A stretch of DNA of 39,246 bases from positions 1 through 39,246 of the forward strand of contig JANLTP010000061.1 in assembly GCA_031363055.1 (NCBI GenBank). The letters are read 5' to 3'. Of this stretch, positions 1-8,030 are shown in pieces (the stretch's first letter is position 1; every line of letters begins with the position of its first letter). Source of the DNA: JANLTP01 sp031363055 (lineage in GTDB: Bacteria; Pseudomonadota; Gammaproteobacteria; Burkholderiales; Burkholderiaceae_E). Both the position numbers and the translations under genes were made by a program. A model generated the notes under the pieces. That model searched no databases and was not told the origin of the DNA. It saw only the letters and a program-made list of their open reading frames with translations.

Positions 1-1
1 C

Positions 2-223
2 ATCGAGCTGACCTACAACTACGGCGTGTCGAGCTATGACCTGGGCGCGGGCTTTGGGCATATCGCCATTGCCGTGGCCAACGCGGCCGACACCTGCGCG
101 CGCATCAAGTCGGCGGGCGGCTCGGTCACTCGCGAGGCCGGACCGGTGAAGGGCGGCAATACGGTGATTGCGTTTGTTCAGGATCCGGACGGCTACAAGA
201 TCGAACTCATCGAGCGCGCCTGA
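2..223 (+). CDS. gloA: Lactoylglutathione lyase (glyoxalase I), 3' part only
   Basis: The reading frame enters from the left edge and ends at the TGA at 221-223, leaving about 73 C-terminal residues. The segment GFGHIAIAV, followed by the stretch ending FVQDPDGYKIELIERA, is the second beta-alpha-beta module of glyoxalase I. The Glu of KIELIE is the usual metal ligand of this family. The enzyme converts the methylglyoxal-glutathione hemithioacetal to S-lactoylglutathione in the cytoplasm. A GTG at 26 is an internal codon rather than the start, because homologous sequence continues upstream to the window edge. The gene converges on rsmA with about 29 bp between stop codons. Confidence 0.9.
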   Translation: MELTYNYGVSSYDLGAGFGHIAIAVANAADTCARIKSAGGSVTREAGPVKGGNTVIAFVQDPDGYKIELIERA

Positions 224-252
224 CTGGGCGCCGAATAAGTCCGCGCGCGAGC

Positions 253-1029
253 CTATTTGGCTCCTAGGTCCAGTTGCCGGGCTAGCTCGCAGTACACCGC
301 GACCGACACATCCTCGGCACGTGCGGTCGGGTCAATCAGTGCCGCGTCCAGGCCCCGCTGCTCGAGCCAGGGTAACAAGGTCTTGCGTAGCATCTTTCGT
401 TTCTGAGCGAAAGCCTGATGTGTTAAACGCTCAAGGGACGCAAGGGTCGGTGCAACATGATCGGTTCGTGGCCGCATTCTGAGTACCGACGAAGTGACCT
501 TGGGTGGCGGCTCGAAACAGTCGGGCGAAACATCAAATAACCACTGCACCTGATAAAACGCCTGCAACAACACACTCAGCCGACCGAAGGCCGATTGGCC
601 GGCGTCTGAAACAATTCGCATCACCACTTCTTTTTGCAGCATGAAATGCTGATCGATGATCGATGCTCGAGAAGCGATCAGATGCACCAGCAACGGCGTG
701 GAAATGTTATAGGGCAAATTGCCAACCAAACGAATTGGCGCGGCGGCGGCCATTGACCCATAGTCGATCTGCAAGGCATCGCCTTCAATCAGTTCGAGGC
801 GCAGGGCGGGGTAGCGCCCGCGCAACCACTGGGCCAGGTCGCGGTCAATCTCGATGGCCCTAAGGCTCACAATTCGCTGCAGCAGCGCGCCGCTGAGTGC
901 CGCGCGACCCGGGCCAATTTCAACGATCGAGTCGCCCGTACGCGGATCGATCGCATCGACAATCCGGGCAATCGCATGAGGATCGGTCAGGAAGTGCTGC
1001 CCAAACCGCTTGCGCGCTACCGCATTCAA
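253..1029 (-). CDS. rsmA: 16S rRNA (adenine1518-N6/adenine1519-N6) dimethyltransferase
   Basis: RsmA (KsgA) dimethylates two adjacent adenines in the 3'-terminal helix of 16S rRNA using S-adenosylmethionine, late in 30S assembly. The 258-residue product has the normal family length. It shows the entry motif RFGQHFL at residues 8-14, SAM motif I VEIGPG at 36-41, an acidic ribose-binding segment IEID at 59-62, EGDAL at 82-86, and the catalytic NLPYN motif at 104-108. Its start overlaps the surA stop by 4 bp (1026-1029), so the two are probably translationally coupled in the lptD-surA-rsmA operon. The pdxA gene found between surA and rsmA in many relatives is absent. Confidence 0.97.
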   Translation of the reverse strand: MNAVARKRFGQHFLTDPHAIARIVDAIDPRTGDSIVEIGPGRAALSGALLQRIVSLRAIEIDRDLAQWLRGRYPALRLELIEGDALQIDYGSMAAAAPIRLVGNLPYNISTPLLVHLIASRASIIDQHFMLQKEVVMRIVSDAGQSAFGRLSVLLQAFYQVQWLFDVSPDCFEPPPKVTSSVLRMRPRTDHVAPTLASLERLTHQAFAQKRKMLRKTLLPWLEQRGLDAALIDPTARAEDVSVAVYCELARQLDLGAK

Positions 1030-2501
1030 TCGAGCCGCATCTCGACGTAGGTGCGATCTCTGAGCTGACGCAACCAGTCCTGGTAGGCTTCGTCGGCGCG
1101 GCGCTCGCGCAGTGCCTGCCTGGCCTGCTGCCTGATGCGGTCGGGCGACGCTTCATCGACCCGGCGATCGTCGACCGTGATCAAGTGCCAACCAAACGGT
1201 GAGCGCACCGGTTCACTGATCTTCTTCACCTCGAGTGCATCCATGGCGCGCTCGAACTCGGGTACGGTGTCGCCCTGGTAGACCCAGCCGAGATCACCGC
1301 CATTGCCGGCCGAGCCGTCAACCGAAAATTGTTTGGCCATGTCTTCAAAACTGGCGCCACCCTGCTCTACCCGTTGCTTGATTTCGCGCAAGCGGCGCAG
1401 AATCTCAGCCTCGGCAATCACTTCAGTCGGTCGAATCAGGATATGTTTGGCACGCGTCTGCTTGACTGGCGCACCGCCAATCTTGCCACCCCCTGAATCG
1501 CGCCGATCGAGCAGCTTGAGCACGTGAAAGCCGTTCGGGCTTCGAACCAGCTCGGCGGTTTCACCGGGCTTCAGACCAGCCACCGCCTGCACAAACAACT
1601 CGGGCAAACGATCGGCGCCACGCCAGCCGAGTCCGCCACCCGTCAGTCCTTCGGGTGCATCGGAAAACGACGCCGCCATGCGCGCGAACTCAACGCCTTT
1701 TTGAGCCTGACGCACCAACTCTTCGCCGCGCAGACGTTGCTTATTGATCTGCTCGGTGTTGGCTCCTTCAGGCAGTCGCAGCAGAATCTGCGCGATGTTG
1801 AATTCGGCTGGACCTGCAGGCGCAGCACCTTGTTCGGACAGAAAACTGGCGATGTCGGCCTCACTGATCTGAACTCGGGCATCGACTTCGCGTTCGCGCA
1901 CCCGGCCAACCAGAATCTCGGTTCGCAAGTCATCGCGAAAGCGCGCAAACGAGCTACCTTCGCGCTCGATCCGGTCGCGCAATTGCGGCAGGGTCATGCG
2001 ATTTTGTTCGGCGATGACCGCCACCGCACGGTCGACCTGGGCATCATCAACCCGTACACCGAGATCACGGGCCAGTTGAACTTGCGCCCGATCGACAATC
2101 AAGCGATCCAGAACCTGGGTTCGCAACACCTCTTGCGGGGGGATCTCGATATTCTGGCGCTTCAGTTGCAATTCAACCGAACGCATGCGGCTCGATAACT
2201 CGATGGCGGTGATCACATCGCTGTTCACGACTGCGACGATGCGGTCGATATCCTTCAGATTGCTGGACGGCGTGACCGCGGCTGGTGACGCTGGCGCTGC
2301 AAACGGGACCGGTGTAGCAGACGGAACCGGCGTAGCAGACGGGACCGGCGTAGCGTTGGGCGCCGCGCCCTGAGCGAGGGCGAGCGGGCCAGCCAACATC
2401 AATGCACCTGCAAAGACAACGGTGCCCACAGCGCAGACTTGCTTCGCCGTCATGCGGTTTTGATTCTTGATCATCTTGTCATTCATCGTCACGTCATTCA
2501 T
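1026..2501 (-). CDS. surA: Periplasmic chaperone / peptidylprolyl isomerase SurA
   Basis: SurA escorts unfolded outer-membrane proteins, including LptD, across the periplasm. The 491-residue product has a Sec signal (hydrophobic core about residues 25-43, ending LALAQ), then a Pro/Ala-rich insert with three copies of a six-residue unit (residues 50-67). The SurA N-domain follows from about residue 83 (DRIVAVVNSDVIT). Two parvulin domains are present, the first around FNIAQILLRLPEG and the second around RAKHILIRPTE with GDLGWV. ATG codons at 2501, 2486, 2474 and 2453 are all possible starts and none has a strong Shine-Dalgarno site. I kept the first because it overlaps the lptD stop by 8 bp. 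The extended linker is unusual. Confidence 0.95.
   Translation of the reverse strand: MNDVTMNDKMIKNQNRMTAKQVCAVGTVVFAGALMLAGPLALAQGAAPNATPVPSATPVPSATPVPFAAPASPAAVTPSSNLKDIDRIVAVVNSDVITAIELSSRMRSVELQLKRQNIEIPPQEVLRTQVLDRLIVDRAQVQLARDLGVRVDDAQVDRAVAVIAEQNRMTLPQLRDRIEREGSSFARFRDDLRTEILVGRVREREVDARVQISEADIASFLSEQGAAPAGPAEFNIAQILLRLPEGANTEQINKQRLRGEELVRQAQKGVEFARMAASFSDAPEGLTGGGLGWRGADRLPELFVQAVAGLKPGETAELVRSPNGFHVLKLLDRRDSGGGKIGGAPVKQTRAKHILIRPTEVIAEAEILRRLREIKQRVEQGGASFEDMAKQFSVDGSAGNGGDLGWVYQGDTVPEFERAMDALEVKKISEPVRSPFGWHLITVDDRRVDEASPDRIRQQARQALRERRADEAYQDWLRQLRDRTYVEMRLD
2301..2354 (-). repeat. Three 18-bp in-frame repeats in surA (ATPVPS unit)
   Basis: Three near-identical 18-bp units encode Ala-Thr-Pro-Val-Pro-Ser/Phe at SurA residues 50-67, between the signal peptide and the chaperone N-domain. 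The unit length is a multiple of three, so copy-number change would alter only linker length. Confidence 0.85.
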
Positions 2502-4824
2502 AACCCGAGTACTTGGAGCCCGGCAGCGGGCGGTCGGTTGGCAGGCGATAGCCAGGAATATTTCGGCGCAGGACTTCGAACGGGCTGCTGCCGACTCGTC
2601 CCAGACCGTTCAGATCCAGTTGAAAAAACCAGGCGGTGGTAGGCGTCGCCGCTGCGGTAATAAACCGTTGAAACACCAGCCGGAACGTCCAGCAATCCTG
2701 AATATACTCAAAACCGAGCAACCCTTCAATGATGCCGGGGCGTGAATCTACCAGAACTCCGGTCGCCGGATCGATTCGCTTGTTCAGGAACGAGTAATTG
2801 ACTCGGCCGAGCGTTGTCCAGCGCGAGCTGACCGGTTGCCGCCAAGAGGTATCAAACTGACCCAATTCATCGCGCAGATATCGAACGCCGACGTTAAAGA
2901 TCCGGCCGTCCGGGGTGAACTGGCGGTAAGAAATATTGCCCCGTGGCAGGCTGCCGTCTGCGACCGCATATTGAATACCGGCATCCAGGCTGCGACCATC
3001 ACCCAGGTTCATGCCAGCGGCCAGCAAGATGTCCGAGCGCCGGTCGGTGCGACTGGCCACATTGGGAATCGATACTTTCTGGTCGGACAAATAATAGCGT
3101 TGGCCGACCGCAACCCTGAGCGCTTCCCGACCCGTTTCCGGGCTGATGATTCGCGATACCGCCGCTGCGGTGACTTGATTGACGTCGGCAATCCGGTCAT
3201 TGCCAATGAAGGTATTCTCGGAGAACAACTGCGCAAAATTGAAGTCGGCGGTGGCTGTATCAAACACCGGAATCGCGCTTTGATCGCGAAACGGTGTGCG
3301 CGTATAAAACAGTCGAGGCTCAAGCGTCTGAGTGACATCGCGATCGAAAAAGCGCGCGGCGCGCTCGTATATCAGGCCGGAATCGACCGACATGGTCGGC
3401 ACGCTACGGTTGATCGCAGTCGGTTGACCCGGGTTGGTCTCCAGTTGATAAGACGACCAATGCATGCCGACCTTCGGCGTGACGAACCAGCCGGGCCTGA
3501 CGATCGGATAACTGATGCTCGGGTTCACCACCACGCGAGTGCCCTCGGCACTTTCGAGCAGCGGCCGGCGAAATCGGGTGGCATCAAACGTTGAATTGAT
3601 ATCGAAGCCGCCGAACACATCGCGCTTGGCATAAATGGCGGCCAACTGCGGCAGCCGCTCATAGGGCGGTGCATCGCGCGCTTCAAGAATATTCTGGTAG
3701 CGGGTTGAACGGATATTGAGCGTCCAGTCGCCGATGACTTTCAGCGCATTGACATCGCGCGGCAAACTGCGCTCCGAACTTGAAATGATGGTTCGCGCGT
3801 AGTCGATGAAATAGTTGTCGTCCGACACGCCCTTGATGTTCCAACTGCCGTACCAGCCGTAGAAATTGCTGAACGTATGCAGCGATGCAAACTGATAACG
3901 CGAGGCATCGGCTTTCAGGTCTTGCGGGTTATATTCAAAGCGGGTTTCGCCGAAGGCAGTCGGCTCCAGATAGCGCACCAACCCGCCTAACTGGACGCCC
4001 CGCAGCGCCATCAGACGCGTGTACAGCGTAAAGTCCCGGTTCGGTGCGATGTTGAAATAATAGGGCTGCAGTATCTCGCCACCGGTCTTGCTGATCAGCG
4101 AGAACGTCGGCGCGAGAAAGCCGCTGCGTCGCTCGTCGCCGAGCGGAAAACTGAAGATGGGCGCCTTCAGAATCGTCAGACCCTTGAAGATCAGATTGCC
4201 GCTGGTACCGGTCCCCTCTTGATTCGCCTGATCAATGATCAGTGTCTGGGCCTTCAGATACCAATCAGGATCGCTGGCGACACAGGTGCTGTAGGTCGCG
4301 TTGTGGAGCGCGGCGCGCTCAGGCCCCAAAAAATCGGCGCGGTCGGCGCTGCCTCGCCCTTTGTACAGAGGGAAGTAATATTTCGGCGACAACATGAAGC
4401 CCTCGCTCGCGTCGACCTTCAACTGCAACTGCGGTCCTGCAAAGATGTTGCCTTCGCGCGCCATTCGGACCTGGCCGACGGCCACGACTTCGTCATCGGG
4501 CAGGTAGTAGGTGATGCGTTCACCGCGAACCACGGTACCGGCGCGCCGAATTTCGGCGTCACCTTCAATCGTGGTTTCGCGCTCCGAACGACCTGATACT
4601 TTTTCACCTGTCGCGAAGATCGGGCGTCCCTCGGAGATCTGCGCATTGCGTTCGAGCAGCTCTTTGGCCGGTTTTAAAGCCAATGGCGCTTCGACGGGCG
4701 AGGCATCGCTGCTTTGGCCAAGCGCAGACGAACCCAGTGCCGAGCCAATCAGCACCAGGACGGAAAAAAGGGAAGAGCGCAAGCCCCGCGGCTGCCACCG
4801 GGCCGCAATGAAGCATCCAAGCAT
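2494..4824 (-). CDS. lptD: LPS-assembly outer membrane protein LptD
   Basis: LptD forms, with LptE, the outer-membrane gate that places lipopolysaccharide in the outer leaflet. From the ATG at 4824 the product is 776 residues, a normal length. A signal sequence (about residues 15-37) is followed by the OstA-type jellyroll around residues 80-140, then the 26-strand barrel beginning near RRSGFLAPTFS. Cysteines visible are Cys181 in the N-terminal half and Cys711 near the C-terminus (EYIQDCWTF), a plausible disulfide pair. The E. coli protein has two adjacent C-terminal cysteines instead. The frame stays open to a TTG at 4899, but 4824 gives the best signal peptide. No clear Shine-Dalgarno site precedes it. 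It diverges from amgK, and its 3' end overlaps surA. Confidence 0.95.
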   Translation of the reverse strand: MLGCFIAARWQPRGLRSSLFSVLVLIGSALGSSALGQSSDASPVEAPLALKPAKELLERNAQISEGRPIFATGEKVSGRSERETTIEGDAEIRRAGTVVRGERITYYLPDDEVVAVGQVRMAREGNIFAGPQLQLKVDASEGFMLSPKYYFPLYKGRGSADRADFLGPERAALHNATYSTCVASDPDWYLKAQTLIIDQANQEGTGTSGNLIFKGLTILKAPIFSFPLGDERRSGFLAPTFSLISKTGGEILQPYYFNIAPNRDFTLYTRLMALRGVQLGGLVRYLEPTAFGETRFEYNPQDLKADASRYQFASLHTFSNFYGWYGSWNIKGVSDDNYFIDYARTIISSSERSLPRDVNALKVIGDWTLNIRSTRYQNILEARDAPPYERLPQLAAIYAKRDVFGGFDINSTFDATRFRRPLLESAEGTRVVVNPSISYPIVRPGWFVTPKVGMHWSSYQLETNPGQPTAINRSVPTMSVDSGLIYERAARFFDRDVTQTLEPRLFYTRTPFRDQSAIPVFDTATADFNFAQLFSENTFIGNDRIADVNQVTAAAVSRIISPETGREALRVAVGQRYYLSDQKVSIPNVASRTDRRSDILLAAGMNLGDGRSLDAGIQYAVADGSLPRGNISYRQFTPDGRIFNVGVRYLRDELGQFDTSWRQPVSSRWTTLGRVNYSFLNKRIDPATGVLVDSRPGIIEGLLGFEYIQDCWTFRLVFQRFITAAATPTTAWFFQLDLNGLGRVGSSPFEVLRRNIPGYRLPTDRPLPGSKYSGYE

Positions 4825-4843
4825 TGCATTATTATAGGAGCGT
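4825..4843. promoter_or_regulatory. Minimal divergent spacer between lptD and amgK
   Basis: Only 19 bp separate the two divergent start codons. On the minus strand the spacer holds a perfect TATAAT (4836 down to 4831), about 6 bp before the lptD ATG. On the plus strand it holds an AGGAG ribosome site (4836-4840) for amgK. No well-spaced -35 box is seen for the TATAAT, so its use as a -10 is a guess. Either the promoters lie inside the opposite coding regions or lptD has an almost leaderless message. Confidence 0.3.
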
Positions 4844-5881
4844 ATGACAATCCCTCCGATCCACGATCCACGGCTGGTCGCCGTCAAGCACTGGCTCAAC
4901 GCCCTGCCCGACCACTACGGGCTGAACATCGACTCGCTGCGGGCGGCCTCGACTGACGCCAGCTTCCGACGCTATTTTCGGCTGGATGCAACCGGCAGCG
5001 AGCAATCGGCCTATGTGGTCATGGACGCACCGCCGCCGCTCGAAGACTGCCGCCCGTTCGTGCGGATCGCCGAGTTGTTTACGGCAGCCCAGGTCAATGC
5101 GCCGCACATATATGAAGCCGATCTGCAACAAGGCTTTTTACTATTGCAAGATTTTGGCAATCGGGTTTATCTGGGCGAGCTTGATGATCAGACTGCGCCG
5201 CAGCTCTACGGCGACGCGATGCGCAGCCTCATCCGCCTGCAAACCGCCAGCCTTCCGGGCGTACTTCCGATGTACGACGAAGCGCTGTTGCAGCGCGAAC
5301 TAATGCTCTACCCCGATTGGTATCTGGCCAGACACAAGGACATAAAGCTGTCGACGGCCGACCAGAAAACTCTTCATGATGCGTTCGCGATTTTGCTGAA
5401 GAACACTCTGGCGCAGCCGTCGGTGTTTGTGCACCGCGACTTTCATTCGCGTAACTTGATGATTCTGGGCGCCCCTGAAAACCCCGGGGTGCTCGACTTT
5501 CAGGACGCCGTGTTCGGACCGATTACCTATGATCTCGTATCCCTGCTTCGTGATGCCTACATTCGCTGGGAGGAACCACAAGTACTCGATTGGTGTATTC
5601 GGTATTGGGAACAGGCACGCAGTGCAAAACTGCCGGTCAACCGCGAGTTCGGTGAGTTCTATCGTGATTTCGAGTGGATGGGATTGCAAAGACACCTGAA
5701 AGTACTCGGCATCTTTGCCCGGCTTTGCTATCGCGATGGCAAGGACCGATACTTGAACGACCTGCCGCTGGTACTCGATTACGTCCGCAAGGCGGCCGCG
5801 CGCTATCGCGAATTCAATCGCCTCTCGGAGCTCATCGATCGCATCGAAGGCGGCGACCGGGTGACGGGTCTCACGTTTTAG
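4844..5881 (+). CDS. amgK: N-acetylmuramate/N-acetylglucosamine anomeric kinase
   Basis: The 345-residue product is an aminoglycoside-phosphotransferase-fold kinase. Its catalytic loop HRDFHSRN lies at residues 197-204 and the metal-binding segment LDFQDA at 217-222. AmgK phosphorylates the anomeric hydroxyl of MurNAc or GlcNAc in the cytoplasm, so that recycled peptidoglycan sugar can return to UDP-MurNAc without passing through glucosamine-6-phosphate. The assignment rests on its pairing with the nucleotidyltransferase murU 30 bp downstream and on its place next to lptD, the arrangement known for amgK-murU in Pseudomonas and Betaproteobacteria. The ATG has a good AGGAG site three bases upstream. 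A generic sugar or aminoglycoside kinase role is less likely. Confidence 0.88.
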   Translation: MTIPPIHDPRLVAVKHWLNALPDHYGLNIDSLRAASTDASFRRYFRLDATGSEQSAYVVMDAPPPLEDCRPFVRIAELFTAAQVNAPHIYEADLQQGFLLLQDFGNRVYLGELDDQTAPQLYGDAMRSLIRLQTASLPGVLPMYDEALLQRELMLYPDWYLARHKDIKLSTADQKTLHDAFAILLKNTLAQPSVFVHRDFHSRNLMILGAPENPGVLDFQDAVFGPITYDLVSLLRDAYIRWEEPQVLDWCIRYWEQARSAKLPVNREFGEFYRDFEWMGLQRHLKVLGIFARLCYRDGKDRYLNDLPLVLDYVRKAAARYREFNRLSELIDRIEGGDRVTGLTF

Positions 5882-5911
5882 TGGGGTGCTTTACGCCATG
5901 AGGCTTGGATT

Positions 5912-6616
5912 GTGATCAGCACCGCCATGATTCTTGCAGCCGGGCGTGGCGAACGAATGCGCCCGTTGACTGACCATTGCCCGAAACCCTTGCTCGAAGT
6001 CGCGGGAACAGCGTTGATCGTCTGGCATCTGCGTCGGATCGCAGCCGCTGGTATCAAGCGCGTCGTAATCAATCACGCCCACCTCGGTCACCTGATTGAA
6101 GCCGCCCTGGGCGACGGCCGCCAGTGGGGCTTGAAAATTCAATACTCGGCCGAGGCACAGGCACTGGAGACCGCTGGCGGAATCGCCACGGCGCTGCCGC
6201 TGCTCGGTACTGCGCCCTTTCTGGTCATCAATGGTGATATTTTCAGCGACTGGCCGATGACACGCGCGCTCGCTGTCAGTGCACAGATGAAGGCCGCGAA
6301 GCTGCGCGCCTGGTGTGTGCTGATTGCCAATCCGGCGCACCATCCGAAGGGCGATTTTGCGCTCGACTCGGGTCTGCTGCACAACACGGGGCAGCGGCGT
6401 TTTACCTACTCGGGCATCGCGCTGTTTGAGCCGGCCTTCTTCGAGCACTGCGCTGCCGGTGAAAAGGCTGCGCTGGCGCCACTGCTGCGCGCCGCGACCG
6501 ACGAGCGACGCGTCGGAGGCGAATACTTTGATGGCCGCTGGGTCGATGTCGGTACGCCACAGCGGCTGACGGAACTGGATCAACTGCTCAGACGCGAATC
6601 TCGAATTACACTATAG
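5912..6616 (+). CDS. murU: N-acetylmuramate alpha-1-phosphate uridylyltransferase
   Basis: MurU converts MurNAc-1-phosphate plus UTP to UDP-MurNAc, the second step of the recycling route begun by AmgK. The 234-residue protein has the nucleotidyltransferase signature LAAGRGERMRPLT at residues 8-20, then KPLLEV (25-30) and the metal-binding INGD segment. It lacks the left-handed helix domain of GlmU-type enzymes, as expected for this short family. The GTG at 5912 is taken as start with GAGG about 8 bp upstream; the ATG at 5927 is possible and would remove five residues. Glucose- or mannose-1-phosphate uridylyltransferases share the motifs, and the amgK neighbour decides the call. Confidence 0.87.
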   Translation: MISTAMILAAGRGERMRPLTDHCPKPLLEVAGTALIVWHLRRIAAAGIKRVVINHAHLGHLIEAALGDGRQWGLKIQYSAEAQALETAGGIATALPLLGTAPFLVINGDIFSDWPMTRALAVSAQMKAAKLRAWCVLIANPAHHPKGDFALDSGLLHNTGQRRFTYSGIALFEPAFFEHCAAGEKAALAPLLRAATDERRVGGEYFDGRWVDVGTPQRLTELDQLLRRESRITL

Positions 6617-6650
6617 CTGCCAACTGGCGCCCACTTGTGAGCCATTCAAC

Positions 6651-8030
6651 ATGAACTATTCCCTGGCCGATCCGGTCATTGAGCCGGTCACTACACCTCT
6701 TCCGGTCTACGCGCAAAGACGTCGCGCGCTGGCCGAGCAAATGCGCTCGCGCGGTGGCGGCGTCGCCGTCATTGTGACGGCACCCGAAGTCGCCCGCAAC
6801 CGAGATAGTCATTTTCCGTATCGGTGGGACAGCTATTTCTATTATCTGACCGGCTTCCAGGAACCGGAGTCGGTGCTGGTCCTGAGGGTCAGCGGCACGG
6901 ACAGTGAGTCCATCCTGTTTTGTCGCGACAAAAATGAGGAACGGGAAATCTGGGATGGATTTCGATTCGGACCGGCCGCCGCGCGTGAACAATTCGGGTT
7001 CGATCTCAGTCATTCGATCACCGCACTCGATGAACAGATGGGCAAGCTGCTGGCCGACCAACCCAGTGTCTTTTATTCTTTGGGCAGCGAGCCGACGCTG
7101 GATGCACAAATGCAGCGCTGGCTGAACGCCGTTCGGGCGCAAGCGCGCGCCGGGATCAGCGCGCCCGGACAGGCCTTCGATGTTCGACTCCTGATTGACG
7201 AGATGCGTCTACATAAGGACAAGCATGAAATCGCCATCATGCGGCGCGCTGGACAGATTTCCGCGCAAGCCCACGTGCGAGCGATGAAGGCCAGCCGACC
7301 CGGTCGATTTGAATATGAAGTCGAGGCCGAGTTGTTGCATGAGTTCCGACGCTACGGTTCGCAAGCGCCCGCCTACGGCTCGATTGTGGCCGGTGGACGC
7401 AACGGCTGTGTATTGCACTATCGCGAAAACAATGCCGTCTTGAAAGAGCACGAACTCTTGCTCATCGATGCCGGTTGTGAGCTCGACGGTTATGCCTCGG
7501 ACATTACCCGAACCTTTCCGGTCGATGGCAAATTTACGGTGGGTCAGCGCGCGCTGTACGATATTGTGCTGGCTGCGCAGGCGGCAGCCATCAACGAAAC
7601 CCGACCTGGCAAACGCTTCATCGACCCGCATGATGCTGCCGTTCGTGTCTTGACCCAAGGCATGATCGATTGCAAGTTGCTCAGTGGCAGTGTTGATGGC
7701 GCGATCGAATCCGGCAGCTTTCGCCGCTTCTACATGCACCGCACCAGTCATTGGTTAGGTATGGATGTTCACGATTGCGGCGAGTATCGCGAACCCGGCG
7801 AGGCGGCGACGCCAGCGGGCAAACCTTGGCGCAAACTCAAACCCGGCATGGTGCTGACCATCGAGCCCGGCATCTATGTTCAAGCAGGCGCCGATATCCC
7901 GCGCGCATTCCACGACGTCGGCATTCGAATCGAGGACGACGCCCTGGTCACCAAAAAAGGCTGTGAGTTGTTGACCGCACAAGTTCCAAGCAAGGCCGCC
8001 GACATCGAGGCGCTCATGCGTGATCGCTGA
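6651..8030 (+). CDS. pepP: Xaa-Pro aminopeptidase P
   Basis: PepP removes an N-terminal residue that precedes proline and is a dinuclear manganese enzyme of the pita-bread fold. The 459-residue product has the N-terminal creatinase-like domain (about 1-175) and the catalytic domain. Its expected metal ligands are Asp273, Asp284, His367, Glu405 and Glu428, seen in IDAG, SDITRTF, HRTSHWLG, TIEPGIYV and GIRIEDD. Their spacing matches the E. coli enzyme. It is followed by an overlapping ubiH, as in the E. coli pepP-ubiH operon. Confidence 0.96.
   Translation: MNYSLADPVIEPVTTPLPVYAQRRRALAEQMRSRGGGVAVIVTAPEVARNRDSHFPYRWDSYFYYLTGFQEPESVLVLRVSGTDSESILFCRDKNEEREIWDGFRFGPAAAREQFGFDLSHSITALDEQMGKLLADQPSVFYSLGSEPTLDAQMQRWLNAVRAQARAGISAPGQAFDVRLLIDEMRLHKDKHEIAIMRRAGQISAQAHVRAMKASRPGRFEYEVEAELLHEFRRYGSQAPAYGSIVAGGRNGCVLHYRENNAVLKEHELLLIDAGCELDGYASDITRTFPVDGKFTVGQRALYDIVLAAQAAAINETRPGKRFIDPHDAAVRVLTQGMIDCKLLSGSVDGAIESGSFRRFYMHRTSHWLGMDVHDCGEYREPGEAATPAGKPWRKLKPGMVLTIEPGIYVQAGADIPRAFHDVGIRIEDDALVTKKGCELLTAQVPSKAADIEALMRDR

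Noticed and set aside
249..263. Terminator hairpin between gloA and rsmA
   Set aside because: GAGCC/GGCTC is only a five-pair stem overlapping the rsmA stop codon, with no T-tract on either strand.
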